Shown here one piece after another: positions 23,388 through 31,716 of a stretch of DNA of 39,456 bases; position 1 is the stretch's first letter, and each line of letters opens with the position of its first letter. Below the pieces are notes generated by a model. That model had not been told where the DNA came from. It worked only from the letters and a program-made list of their open reading frames with translations, and searched no databases. A program made the translations under genes and the position numbers. Source of the stretch: Mycolicibacterium chlorophenolicum (GTDB lineage: Bacteria > Actinomycetota > Actinomycetes > Mycobacteriales > Mycobacteriaceae); NCBI RefSeq assembly GCF_001044235.1, contig NZ_JYNL01000041.1:1-39456 (forward strand). The letters are read 5' to 3'.

Positions 23388-24917
23388 ATGAGTCCACACA
23401 CTCTTGCAGACGCAACGATGACGCGGCGTGGCTTTCTGGCAGCCAGCATCATCGGCGGCGCGGCGCTGGCAGCTTGCCGCCGTTCAACTCCAGCCACCAC
23501 CCCAAACGGCACCCCCGACCCAGATCCGATCGCCGCCGCCGAAGCCGCCCGTCCGCACACCGGGAAGACGGTCAGCGCACGCCTGACAGCCGGCTCGGCC
23601 GATATCGATCTCGGGGGGCTCACGGCGCGCACCTTCGCCTACAACGGCCAACTCCCCGGCCCCCTGATCCGGGCCAATGTCGGCGACGAGCTCGTGGTGA
23701 CCGTCGCCAATCAGTTGGACCACGCATCGTCGGTCCATTGGCACGGGATCGCCCTGCGCAACGACATGGACGGCGCGGCGCCGGCGAGCCCCAACATCGA
23801 CGTTGGGTCGAATTTCACCTATCGGTTCAGTTCGCCGTACCCGGGGACCTACTGGGCCCACCCGCACACCGGGCTGGACACCGACTACGGCCTCTATCTG
23901 CCCGTCATCATCGACGATCCGTCCGAGGCGGCCCGTTACGACGCCGAGTGGATCGTCATGCTCGACGACTGGACCTCCGGCGTCGGTCCCAGCCCCGACG
24001 AGATCTTCAAAGGCCTACGCTCGATGAGCACTGCCGCCCACTCCACACCCGGGATGCCCGATATGGGGTCGACGCCGGGCACCCCGGGTGGCGGCGGCGC
24101 GGGAGCCAGTGACCTGCTCGGTGGGGACGGTGGCGACGTCAGCTACCCGTACTACATCATCAACGGTCGAATTCCGACCGCGGCAACGACGTTCACCGCA
24201 AAGCCAGGACAGCGCATCCGTATTCGCATCATCAACGCCGGCGCCGACACCGCCTTCCGGGTCGCGCTGGCCGGACACCGTATGACCGTGACCCACACCG
24301 ATGGCTTCCCCATCGAGCCCACCGATGTCGATGCGGTGCTGGTCGGTATGGGGGAGCGCTACGACGTCATCGTCACCGCAGGCGACGGGGTGTTCCCGTT
24401 GGTGGCCTCCGCTGAGGGCAAGAACGGGGTAGCCCGTGCACTGCTGTCCACCGGCTCCGGCAGCGCACCCGTTGCCGCCTTCCGGCCATCGGCACTCAGC
24501 GGCCGGGTCGGTACTGTCGACATCTTCACCGCCACACCGGAAGCCCAACTTCCCACCATCAGTGACCTCGCCCTGCAGGCACGTCTGTCGGGCACGATGG
24601 CGCAATACGACTGGATGATCAACGGCCGGCCCTACGCCCAAACCGTTCCGTTGACCATCCATCAAGGGCAGCACGCCACCCTCACGTTCACCAACCAGTC
24701 CATGATGTGGCACCCGATGCATCTGCACGGTCACACCTACCAGGTCATCAAGTCGGACGGCACGCCGGGTCCGCGCAAGGACACAGTGATCGTCAAACCG
24801 ATGCAGACCGTGACGGTGAGGCTCGTTGCCGACAACCCAGGGGTGTGGATGCTGCACTGCCACAACGGATATCACATGGACGCCGGAATGATGACCAGCC
24901 TGAACTACACCGGCTGA
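23388..24917 (+). CDS. mmcO: multicopper oxidase (MmcO-like)
   Basis: 509 residues. A Tat signal TRRGFLAAS near residue 12 leads to a possible lipobox ending LAAC (Cys 30). The copper ligands are complete: HWHG, HPH, HPMHLHGH, and HCHNGYHMDAGM for the T1 and trinuclear sites. A Gly/Met/Pro-rich insert (about residues 210-245) is probably a flexible metal-collecting loop. The family oxidises Cu(I) to the less toxic Cu(II) outside the membrane; M. tuberculosis MmcO (Rv0846c) is the likely relative. ATG 23388 is taken, with ATG 23418 as the alternative. It is divergent from the response regulator and followed by a SHOCT protein. Confidence 0.93.
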   Translation: MSPHTLADATMTRRGFLAASIIGGAALAACRRSTPATTPNGTPDPDPIAAAEAARPHTGKTVSARLTAGSADIDLGGLTARTFAYNGQLPGPLIRANVGDELVVTVANQLDHASSVHWHGIALRNDMDGAAPASPNIDVGSNFTYRFSSPYPGTYWAHPHTGLDTDYGLYLPVIIDDPSEAARYDAEWIVMLDDWTSGVGPSPDEIFKGLRSMSTAAHSTPGMPDMGSTPGTPGGGGAGASDLLGGDGGDVSYPYYIINGRIPTAATTFTAKPGQRIRIRIINAGADTAFRVALAGHRMTVTHTDGFPIEPTDVDAVLVGMGERYDVIVTAGDGVFPLVASAEGKNGVARALLSTGSGSAPVAAFRPSALSGRVGTVDIFTATPEAQLPTISDLALQARLSGTMAQYDWMINGRPYAQTVPLTIHQGQHATLTFTNQSMMWHPMHLHGHTYQVIKSDGTPGPRKDTVIVKPMQTVTVRLVADNPGVWMLHCHNGYHMDAGMMTSLNYTG

Positions 24918-24965
24918 CATGACACCGACGTCACCGTTGGGCAGAGTTGAGAAAGGAGAAGTTCC

Positions 24966-25244
24966 ATGATGTTCTGGTCCGACCACGACATGAGCGGATG
25001 GGGCGGATGGGGATACGCAGGCATGGTCATAGGAATGGTCTTGTTCTGGGCCCTCGTCATCGTCGGGATCGTCGCCCTGATCCGGTCGAGCACCGGTAGC
25101 GGCTCGACGCGATCCGTTCCGCAATTCCCGCCATACTCAGAATCACCGGAGCAGCTGCTGGCTGCACGATTCGCCCGGGGAGAGATCGACGAAGCCGAGT
25201 ACCGGCAGCGGCTCGCGGTCCTGCGCGGTGCCACTTCCGGCTGA
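24966..25244 (+). CDS. small SHOCT-domain membrane protein
   Basis: 92 residues: a His/Trp/Gly-rich start (DHDMSGWGGWGYAGM), one membrane helix (VIGMVLFWALVIVGIVALI), a polar linker and a C-terminal SHOCT motif (EQLLAARFARGEIDEAEYRQRLAVL). AAGGAG lies well placed before the double ATG. It follows the multicopper oxidase by 48 bases and is probably in the same transcript. SHOCT motifs occur in many short membrane proteins near metal genes, without a known biochemical role. A second protein of the same plan is encoded at 30269. Confidence 0.85.
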   Translation: MMFWSDHDMSGWGGWGYAGMVIGMVLFWALVIVGIVALIRSSTGSGSTRSVPQFPPYSESPEQLLAARFARGEIDEAEYRQRLAVLRGATSG

Positions 25245-25276
25245 CCGTCCGAGACAGCCGGAAGGCGCAGGCACCC

Positions 25277-25810
25277 ATGAGGACGCTGAGCTACGCGCAG
25301 GTTCTGCGGACCATGCGCCGACAACACTTCGCAATCCTGTCGACCAGTAGCCCTGCCGGCACCCCTGCGTCGGCTGGAGTGACGTACGGCCTCGCAAGGT
25401 CGGGCGCGACCATGTACGTGATGACCCGTCGGCACCTGCAGAAGGCGCGCAACATCGCCGTCAATCCCGAGGTATCGCTGGTCATTCCGCTACCCCGTCG
25501 CATGCTGTGGGGGCTTCCGCCCGCGACCATCCAACTGTGCGGCCGAGCCGTGATCGTGGACTGGGCCGACGCCGAAGCCCAGCGAGTTTTCAAGGGGTTC
25601 TGGGTCGGCCGACAGATACTCACCAGCTACGAAAAGCTCCGCATCCTCGGTGAGAGCCGCATCTGCTTCCTCCGAGTCGACCTCGACCCGGTGATTCGTA
25701 CCTACATGGTCGGCAGGTCTATCTGGCAAGTCCGATCGCGGATGGAGGCCGGTCGCGCAACAGTGATCAGACCCGAAGCGGAAGGCTGGCTGGGCACAGA
25801 CCGACGATGA
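25277..25810 (+). CDS. PPOX-type FMN-binding split-barrel protein
   Basis: 177 residues with the start of a pyridoxamine-5'-phosphate oxidase-like barrel (QHFAILSTSSPAGTPASAGVTYGL), then MYVMTRRHLQKARNIAVNPEVSLVIPL and the later RICFLRVDLDPVIRTYMVG strands. Such proteins bind FMN, F420 or haem and reduce or bind small molecules; which cofactor applies cannot be read here. It starts 32 bases after the SHOCT gene and may be the last gene of the oxidase operon. It is convergent with the ArsR-rhodanese gene. Confidence 0.8.
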   Translation: MRTLSYAQVLRTMRRQHFAILSTSSPAGTPASAGVTYGLARSGATMYVMTRRHLQKARNIAVNPEVSLVIPLPRRMLWGLPPATIQLCGRAVIVDWADAEAQRVFKGFWVGRQILTSYEKLRILGESRICFLRVDLDPVIRTYMVGRSIWQVRSRMEAGRATVIRPEAEGWLGTDRR

Positions 25811-25888
25811 GCGCCTGCGGCTTCTCGACGGACCCGGCGCGGCTGCTGGGCGGTATCTGCAACACACCATCACCCGCCAGTGGCGCAG

Positions 25889-26602
25889 CTAGCGAGCCAG
25901 GGCCCGGTCGGTGCCGTCATCGGCGGGCGAGCCGATGCCCGCAGCAGCGGTCTCAAGGGGCAATCCGGCAAGTTTCCACTCGAGGACGCCGTCAGCCGCG
26001 CGCTGGGCGGCGAGTCCGTGTTGGTCGAGCAGACGAACGGCGTCGTGTGCGAGCACGCAGTAGCGGCCTCGGCAGTAGGCGACGATCTGACGATCAGCGG
26101 GCAATTCCGCGAGGCGTTCGGCGAGTTCCTCGAGGGGAATGTTGAGCGCACCGGGGAGGTGTCCGGCGGCGTATTCGGGGGTGGGGCGCACGTCGAGGAC
26201 GACAGCATCGCCGGATTCGATGCGGTGCAGGAGTTCGTCGCTAGCGACCGCTGTGGTGTCCTCTGGGCCAAGGTAGGCACGGCGCGCGACTTCGGTGTGT
26301 GGTCGGTGTAGTTGCGCGACCCGGCGCAGGTGATCCCAGAGGCCGAGGACATCCTTGCCGGCCAGAGAGTAGAAGATTCGCTTGCCGTCGCGGCGGGCGT
26401 CGATCAAGCCGGCTTCGCGCAGTGTTTGCAGGTGCGCCGAACAGGTGCTGACCCCGACCTGGGCGGTGGTGGCCAGCTCGTCGACGCTACGGGGCCCCTG
26501 GGCGAGAATGTCCAGCAACTCCAGGCGGGTGGGGCTGCCTAGCGCCTTACCAACGGCGGCGAACTCCGTGAAAAGGGCGTTCTTGGCGGTGCGGTCACCC
26601 AT
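25889..26602 (-). CDS. ArsR-family regulator fused to a rhodanese domain
   Basis: 237 residues. An ArsR winged helix (FAAVGKALGSPTRLELLDILAQGPRSVDELA, then VSTCSAHLQTLREAGLIDARRDGKRIFYSL) occupies the first 100 residues; a rhodanese domain (VVLDVRPTPEYAAGHLPGALNIP, active loop YCRGRYC) the rest. Such fusions and the related BigR/SqrR type sense persulfides or sulfane sulfur through Cys residues. Its ATG lies within the end of the MFS gene, so it is the third gene of an operon with that transporter and the MBL-rhodanese enzyme. The perfect inverted repeat at 29297-29316 at the head of that operon is its likely operator. Confidence 0.92.
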   Translation of the reverse strand: MGDRTAKNALFTEFAAVGKALGSPTRLELLDILAQGPRSVDELATTAQVGVSTCSAHLQTLREAGLIDARRDGKRIFYSLAGKDVLGLWDHLRRVAQLHRPHTEVARRAYLGPEDTTAVASDELLHRIESGDAVVLDVRPTPEYAAGHLPGALNIPLEELAERLAELPADRQIVAYCRGRYCVLAHDAVRLLDQHGLAAQRAADGVLEWKLAGLPLETAAAGIGSPADDGTDRALAR

Positions 26603-27905
26603 CGGTGGATTCCTTCTGCACGGTGGTGGTGTGCCGGTGCGTTTCGTACATCCTGACGGCCACGATCAAACCAGAGGAGGCGGTCAGGGAGGCGATGGCC
26701 CAGATGGCGGCACGGATTCCGAAAGCGTCAGCGACGATACCGGCGAGCAGTGCGCCCACCGCGAAGCCGCCGTCGCGCCATAACCGGTAGGTCCCGACCG
26801 CCCGGGCCCGCCAGGCTGGGTGAGCGACGTCCCCGATCGAGGCTAGAAGCGTCGGGTACACCATCGCGGTTCCGGCGCCGAGCATCACTGCGGCCACAGC
26901 CCAGTATTCGAAGCTGCTACTGAGGGCGATGATGCCCAAAGCCACTGCCTGAAGCCACATTCCGCAGGCGATCATCCATTTGCGGCCCCACCGGTCCGAC
27001 AGTGCGCCGGTGATCAACTGACCCGCCCCCCATACCGCCGGGTACAGGGCTGCCAGCAGACCGATCTTGCTGACCGAAAGCCCGGCCGCGGCGAACAGGA
27101 TCGGGAACAGACCCCACGCCAGGCCGTCATTGAGATTGTTCACCAGGCCGGCCTGACTGGCCGACGACAGTGCGGGCTCACGAAAGCTGGTCTGAACGAA
27201 CACCTCGCCGTTGGTCAGCTCGCTGTGCAGGTGGTCGTGGCGGCCGTCGGCGCGGGCGACGTGGCTTGCGGCCTCCAGCCGTGCATGCCCGTGTGTCTCC
27301 CGAACTGCCAACGTGGAAAGCCCCAGTCCGATTGCGGCAAAGGCGATTCCGAGCAGAAACGGCGCGGGGCGCAGGCCGTAGGATTCTGCGAGATAGCCCG
27401 TGGCCAGTGCGGTCACTGCGACTGCGCCGTATCCGGCGGCCTCGTTGAGGCCCATCGCGAAGCCGCGGCGGGCCGGCCCGACCAAGTCGATTTTCATCAC
27501 CACGGTGGTCGACCAGGTCAGGCCTTGACTGATGCCCAACAGCACGTTGGCGACTATGACCCAACCCCACGACGGTGCCCAGATCAGCAGCAGCGGAACG
27601 GGAACGGCGACCAGCCAACCGGCAATGAGAACGGGTTTTCGGCCGAACCGGTCTGACCAGGTGCCGGCGAAGTAGTTCGTGGCAGCCTTGGCGACCCCGA
27701 ACACCAGGATGAACGACAGTCCGGCGGTGTAGGCGCGGACGCCGAACACCTGCTCGCCCAGCAGCGGTAGCACGGTTCGCTCCTGGCCGAGCATTCCGCC
27801 GACCAGGGCATTGACCACGACCAGCAGGGTGAACTGGGCGGCGTTTTGTCGCAGCCCCAGCTCGATACGGCGGCCCGGTGTTGTCGTGTGCGCGAACGGT
27901 TTCAC
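26595..27905 (-). CDS. MFS transporter of the sulfur operon
   Basis: 436 residues with about twelve membrane helices and two MFS signature loops (GTWSDRFGRKPVLIAG after helix 2, GALSDRWGRKWMIACG in the second half). A His-rich central loop (ETHGHARLEAASHVARADGRHDHLH) separates the halves. GTG 27905 overlaps the stop of the MBL-rhodanese gene by four bases, and its own end overlaps the ArsR-rhodanese start, so all three are coupled. Substrate unknown; sulfur oxyanions or a metal-thiol complex would fit the operon. Confidence 0.9.
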   Translation of the reverse strand: MKPFAHTTTPGRRIELGLRQNAAQFTLLVVVNALVGGMLGQERTVLPLLGEQVFGVRAYTAGLSFILVFGVAKAATNYFAGTWSDRFGRKPVLIAGWLVAVPVPLLLIWAPSWGWVIVANVLLGISQGLTWSTTVVMKIDLVGPARRGFAMGLNEAAGYGAVAVTALATGYLAESYGLRPAPFLLGIAFAAIGLGLSTLAVRETHGHARLEAASHVARADGRHDHLHSELTNGEVFVQTSFREPALSSASQAGLVNNLNDGLAWGLFPILFAAAGLSVSKIGLLAALYPAVWGAGQLITGALSDRWGRKWMIACGMWLQAVALGIIALSSSFEYWAVAAVMLGAGTAMVYPTLLASIGDVAHPAWRARAVGTYRLWRDGGFAVGALLAGIVADAFGIRAAIWAIASLTASSGLIVAVRMYETHRHTTTVQKESTDG

Positions 27906-29257
27906 GATCCAACCTTCAAGGACTGACCGGTCGATTCCGACCATTCTTGTGGTCCACCATCGAGCACGGCCACATCCGGGTGACCGACACGTGCGAGCAC
28001 GCTGGCCGCGCTCATGGCCCGCTCGCCGTGGCCGCACATCAGCACGGTCGGTCCAGGCGGTAGGTCGGCGGCGCGGCTGACGAGGGCGCCAAGCTCTATG
28101 TGCCCGGCGGTGGGTATGTGGCCGTCGGAAAATTCGGCGTCCTGCCGGACGTCAAGGATGCGGGCGGTGTCGATCTTATCGGCGCCGAGCAGCGGGATCG
28201 AGCTCGTCGGCCTGCCGGCAGCGGTCCAGGCGGGCATGCCGCCGCCGAGTTCACCGGCGATCAGGTCGTAGCCGACCTTGCGGGCCTGCCACACGATCTC
28301 CTCGGGATCCTGGTCGGGGTTGCGCACGATCACCAGCGGCGTCTCCGGTGTGACGAGCCAGCCCAGCCATGTCGCGAACACCGAACGCAACGCGATGGAC
28401 AACGACCCCGACACGTGGCCGGCGGCGAAGTCGGTTATCGGACGCACGTCCACCACAGTGGCGCCTGAGGCCTGCCTGTGTGCGACCTCTCGGATGTCCA
28501 GGGCCCGCAGCGTGTCCCCTTCGACGAGAGCGGGACCACGGCGGTTGATCTCGCCGAGCCGCAAGAAGTAGGGCGGGAAGCTGCCTAGGGAGTCCAGCAG
28601 CTGTTTGACGAAGATGTCCTCGCTGCCGGTGCGAAGCAAGGCGTTCGTCGCGCGTTCGGTGCCGATCGTTGAGGTCCGCTCAGCCCCGGGTGGCGCTGAG
28701 CAGAACGAGCCTGCCCCGTGGGTCGGCCAGACTGCAACGTCGTCGGCGAGCGTGGCCAGTCGTTGAAGCGACTGGTATTGCGCGCGCGCGAGTTCCTCGG
28801 TGCGCTCTGGGCCGAGAAGGTCGGTGCGCGCGGCCGACCCCACGAGAAGCGAACCGCCGGTGAACACGCCTAACATCCGCGAACCGTCGAGCAGCTCGAA
28901 AGCGATGTGCTCATGGGTGTGTCCCGGGGTCGCCAGCGTTCGCAACGTCAGCCCGCCAAGGTCAGTCTCGTCGCCGTCGACCAGAGCCGTGTGAGGGAAC
29001 TCCCGGTTCCCGGCTGCCGACGCCAGCACGATGGCTCCCTCGTGTGCGAGTTGAACCGCGCCCGTCAAGAAATCTGCGTGCAGATGGGTGTCTGCGGCGT
29101 AGGCCACCGTAAGCCTTCGACGCTCGGCCGCTGCCCGCAACAGCCGCAGGTCGCGGCTCGCGTCGACTGCGAGAGCGCGACCATCGGCCAAATCCACCAG
29201 ATAGGCCGAGTTTCCCAGCCCGTCATCGACCAACGGGATCACATCGACATCAGCCAC
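27902..29257 (-). CDS. metallo-beta-lactamase fold persulfide dioxygenase-like protein with two rhodanese domains
   Basis: 451 residues from GTG 29257. The N-terminal metallo-beta-lactamase domain has THLHADFLTG and TPGHTHEH, the metal ligands of ETHE1-type persulfide dioxygenases, with the usual HADH reading HADF as in the rhodanese-fused type. Two rhodanese domains follow. In the first the Cys is absent (IVRNPDQDPEE), so it is probably structural; the second has CGHGER with a Cys. The enzyme would oxidise or transfer sulfane sulfur. GTG 29257 has GAAGG upstream; the ATG at 29302 lies inside the inverted repeat at 29297-29316 and is less likely. First gene of a three-gene operon. Confidence 0.92.
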   Translation of the reverse strand: MADVDVIPLVDDGLGNSAYLVDLADGRALAVDASRDLRLLRAAAERRRLTVAYAADTHLHADFLTGAVQLAHEGAIVLASAAGNREFPHTALVDGDETDLGGLTLRTLATPGHTHEHIAFELLDGSRMLGVFTGGSLLVGSAARTDLLGPERTEELARAQYQSLQRLATLADDVAVWPTHGAGSFCSAPPGAERTSTIGTERATNALLRTGSEDIFVKQLLDSLGSFPPYFLRLGEINRRGPALVEGDTLRALDIREVAHRQASGATVVDVRPITDFAAGHVSGSLSIALRSVFATWLGWLVTPETPLVIVRNPDQDPEEIVWQARKVGYDLIAGELGGGMPAWTAAGRPTSSIPLLGADKIDTARILDVRQDAEFSDGHIPTAGHIELGALVSRAADLPPGPTVLMCGHGERAMSAASVLARVGHPDVAVLDGGPQEWSESTGQSLKVGS

Positions 29258-29296
29258 AAGGTCACCTTCGCCAAACCCGACACCACGGCTAAATAA

Positions 29297-29316
29297 CAAC
29301 ATTCTATGGAATGTTG
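29297..29316. promoter_or_regulatory. perfect inverted repeat, candidate ArsR-rhodanese operator
   Basis: CAACATTC (29297-29304), TATG, GAATGTTG (29309-29316): perfect 8-base arms with a 4-base spacer, between the MBL-rhodanese start and the divergent Met-rich membrane protein. This size fits ArsR-family sites. Confidence 0.65.
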
Positions 29317-29360
29317 AGAAAAGTATGGACCGCGCAGGCCGACGGTGGCAACATCGACAG

Positions 29361-29747
29361 ATGACCGAGGCGCCTGAATCCCGAACGGAAGCGATGGCCG
29401 TGGCCCCGAGCCGGGGGGACCGGCCGAACAGGCTCAACCAGGCCGCTGCCTGGGTTGGCATCGTCGCCGGTGTCGTCTTCATTGTTGCGGTGGTGTTCTT
29501 TTCCGGGTTCTACGCGGGCGCGCGTTCAAGCGGCCATTACCACGACGGCGACGGGCGCGGGATGTGCAGCACCGGCGGCGCAATGATGGGGCCGGGCGGG
29601 ATGATGGGTCCGGGTCAGATGGGGCCGGGCGGGATGATGGGGCCGGGCGGGATGATGGGTCCGGGTCAGATGGGTCCCGGCGCAACGATGAGCCCGGGCC
29701 GGCAGCCAACCACAACGCCGCTCACCCCGACCACGCCCCGCCCGTAG
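29361..29747 (+). CDS. membrane-anchored Met/Gly/Pro-repeat protein
   Basis: 128 residues: a polar start (MTEAPESRTEAM), one membrane helix (AAAWVGIVAGVVFIVAVVFFSGFY), a short His/Asp segment (SGHYHDGDGRGMC), then about 45 residues of GPGGMM and GPGQM repeats, and a Thr/Pro tail. The Met-rich part probably faces outside and binds Cu(I). The frame also starts at 29325; 29361 is chosen because the protein then begins at a normal Met, without a clear ribosome-binding site. It is divergent from the sulfur operon and shares its Met/Gly/Pro motif with the cupredoxin at 30541. Confidence 0.7.
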   Translation: MTEAPESRTEAMAVAPSRGDRPNRLNQAAAWVGIVAGVVFIVAVVFFSGFYAGARSSGHYHDGDGRGMCSTGGAMMGPGGMMGPGQMGPGGMMGPGGMMGPGQMGPGATMSPGRQPTTTPLTPTTPRP

Positions 29748-30268
29748 CGGGATGAACCAGGGCGCCAGCGCATCGCTTGCTGTTGAACGCGATAGTGATG
29801 GTGGTGGCACGGAGAGACCGGCTGCGATCCGGCAAAGGAATGAGGCGGACGTTACATTGGCGGTGGCTGTTTTCGGCTACCTGTTTCCGGGCAGGCCCGG
29901 CTGTTGCCTCGAACTGCAGACACCCACCGCGTGGTTCGCCGCTACGTCGAGGTTCGCCAATGACCAGTTCCGCAGTGAGACCGCATGTTCCGACACAGAG
30001 GGCTGCGACTGAAGCAGTTCGAAGGTGCGGACGGGCCCCCGGCCGCCATTCGACGCACATTCGACACCAATCGGATTTCTCAGGCTGAACGCACAGCCCA
30101 TGCCTCCGCTGGTGACCTCGGCTCATCGCAATTCTCGCGGTCAAGTCGTCACCTCAATGCAGCCATGTTGTATGAGGGAGAGGACCATCGGCCCTACTCC
30201 TTTCCGGAGCCCCCGCGCACGCTGATCTTGCGAATGCTCAAGATAGTGACGGTGTTTGGGAGGCAGCG
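29748..30268. other. no recognisable gene
   Basis: About 520 bases between the Met-rich membrane protein and the SHOCT protein. Several short frames on both strands lack ribosome-binding sites, hydrophobic segments or known motifs. No copper operator of the types found elsewhere in the window is visible. Confidence 0.35.
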
Positions 30269-30535
30269 ATGTGTGGATACGGATACGGGTGGGGCGGCGG
30301 CTGGGGCGGCGGCACCCTGATGACGATCTTGATGTTGGTGCTCCTGGTCGCAGTGATCCTGGCGATCGTTTTCGGCATCCGCCACCTCTCTGCTAGCAAC
30401 GATCCCCGCCATCGAGGCGGCTCGGCCCAAGATGTGGTGCGCGCCGAAGATCAGCTGGCCGATCGCTTCGCCAAAGGGGAGGTCGATGAGGACGAATTTC
30501 GGCGGCGCATGACGCTGTTGCGGGAACACCGCTGA
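30269..30535 (+). CDS. second small SHOCT-domain membrane protein
   Basis: 88 residues: MCGYGYGWGGGWGGG, one helix (LMTILMLVLLVAVILAIVFGI), a polar linker and SHOCT motif EDQLADRFAKGEVDEDEFRRRMTLL. GGGAGG five bases before the ATG. It has the same plan as the protein at 24966 (Gly/Trp/Tyr-rich start, helix, SHOCT) and is probably its paralogue. The cupredoxin gene starts five bases after its stop, so the two are coupled. Confidence 0.85.
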   Translation: MCGYGYGWGGGWGGGTLMTILMLVLLVAVILAIVFGIRHLSASNDPRHRGGSAQDVVRAEDQLADRFAKGEVDEDEFRRRMTLLREHR

Positions 30536-30540
30536 CAGCG

Positions 30541-31281
30541 ATGGGCTCCCATCGGGTATCACGTGACTTCGCTATCGCACTCGGCGCAGCGATGGTCGCA
30601 ATCGCCTGCGCGTTCGCGTTGAGCGTCGGGCTGGCTATCCGCCATAGCCGCGTCGCCGGCGACACGCCGTACCCGGCCGGATCAGGGATGATGGGCCCCG
30701 GTCAGTGGGGACCGGCAATGATGGCGCCAGGGCGGTCTGCGGCTTACCCATCGTGCGCGGCACCGGCGCTGCCGGGCACCGTTGTCGATGTGACTCTCGC
30801 CGATATGCGCGGAATGATGGAGCCCGGGGGAATGATGGGACCGGGGATGATGAGTCCCGGCGGCATGACGGGGCAGAGCCGGAACGGTAACCAGGGCGCG
30901 CCGATGGGGATGATGGGGATGATGCGCATCATCATCAATCCGGCCACGGTCCCGGCGGGCAAGGTGTCATTTCGAGTGTCCAATGCCGGTTCGCTGAACC
31001 ACGAATTGGTGATCCTGTCTTTAGCGAAGGGCCAGTATTCCGGTCAGAGGCCCATCGATTCTGACGGCAAGGTCGATGAGGCCGGCAGCCTCGCCGAAGC
31101 CTCACACACCTGCGGTGCAGATAAGGGTGACGAGAACGCCGCTAACACGGGGATAGCCCCAGGGGCCAGCGGGTGGACCACTACGAACCTCGCGCCGGGA
31201 CGCTACGAACTGCTCTGCAACATCTCCGGTCACTACTGGGCCGGCATGTACGCCGAACTCGATGTCAGTCCATCCACGTAG
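30541..31281 (+). CDS. secreted Met-rich cupredoxin
   Basis: 246 residues. An N-terminal anchor or signal (FAIALGAAMVAIACAFALSVGLAI), a Met/Gly/Pro-rich region (residues about 48-130, with GGMMGPGMMSPGGM and MGMMGMM), then a cupredoxin domain: INPATVPAGKVSFRVSNAGSLNHELVIL gives the first His ligand, and LLCNISGHYWAGMYAEL has the C-x4-H-x4-M set of the type 1 copper site. It may accept or carry copper or electrons outside the membrane. It is translated from the SHOCT transcript. Confidence 0.9.
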   Translation: MGSHRVSRDFAIALGAAMVAIACAFALSVGLAIRHSRVAGDTPYPAGSGMMGPGQWGPAMMAPGRSAAYPSCAAPALPGTVVDVTLADMRGMMEPGGMMGPGMMSPGGMTGQSRNGNQGAPMGMMGMMRIIINPATVPAGKVSFRVSNAGSLNHELVILSLAKGQYSGQRPIDSDGKVDEAGSLAEASHTCGADKGDENAANTGIAPGASGWTTTNLAPGRYELLCNISGHYWAGMYAELDVSPST

Positions 31282-31322
31282 CTCCTCCCGGGACACGCTC
31301 CTCCAGAACAGAATTGAAGATC

Positions 31323-31639
31323 ATGCTCACCGCCACTACCGGTGCGGCGACCCTTGCCCTCCCAGGGTGGTGCTGTGTGCGCCACTAGCTGGCACCGCGG
31401 GGGATGGCTCGTCGGCACCTGCGTCGGCCCCAGCTTCTAGAGCCCCACCCGGCATGATGGACCGTGTTCCATCGGAAGACTTTGGCGCGGTGCGTAATGG
31501 CAGCAGCGCCCTCGGCACTTCAATCACTGCCAGCAGCCTCACCGCCCCGACTCATTCACTTTCGTCGCTTGCCGGTCCCTCGGTGGCCTGCATACGCCGA
31601 CCTGGTCCTGCGTTGGACGCGTCAAACGCCATCGGTTGA
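31323..31639 (+). pseudogene. possible frameshifted secreted protein
   Basis: From ATG 31323 the frame gives MLTATTGAATLAL and stops after 21 codons; one frame over, VVLCAPLAGTAGDGSSAPASAP continues as a plausible signal-peptide core and linker through to 31639. Joined by a frameshift near 31363-31370 they would form a normal signal peptide. No known domain follows, so this may be chance. The rest up to 31716 shows nothing recognisable. Confidence 0.25.
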
Positions 31640-31716
31640 CCAATGCGCAGGCCAGGCGGAACGCCAAGTGGCACATCAATTGATCTACGCCGTTTGGTTG
31701 CCGAGGAGTCCACGCT

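Noticed and set aside
26370..26380. AAGATTCG within the ArsR-rhodanese gene as another CopR box
   Set aside because: It is inside coding sequence, lacks the second repeat and has no promoter nearby.
27178..27912. Minus-strand open frame of 244 codons
   Set aside because: Out-of-frame shadow of the MFS transporter; Arg-rich, no motifs.
29300..29302. ATG as the start of the MBL-rhodanese gene
   Set aside because: It lies inside the perfect inverted repeat that probably is the operator; GTG 29257 has GAAGG upstream and begins at the family N-terminus.
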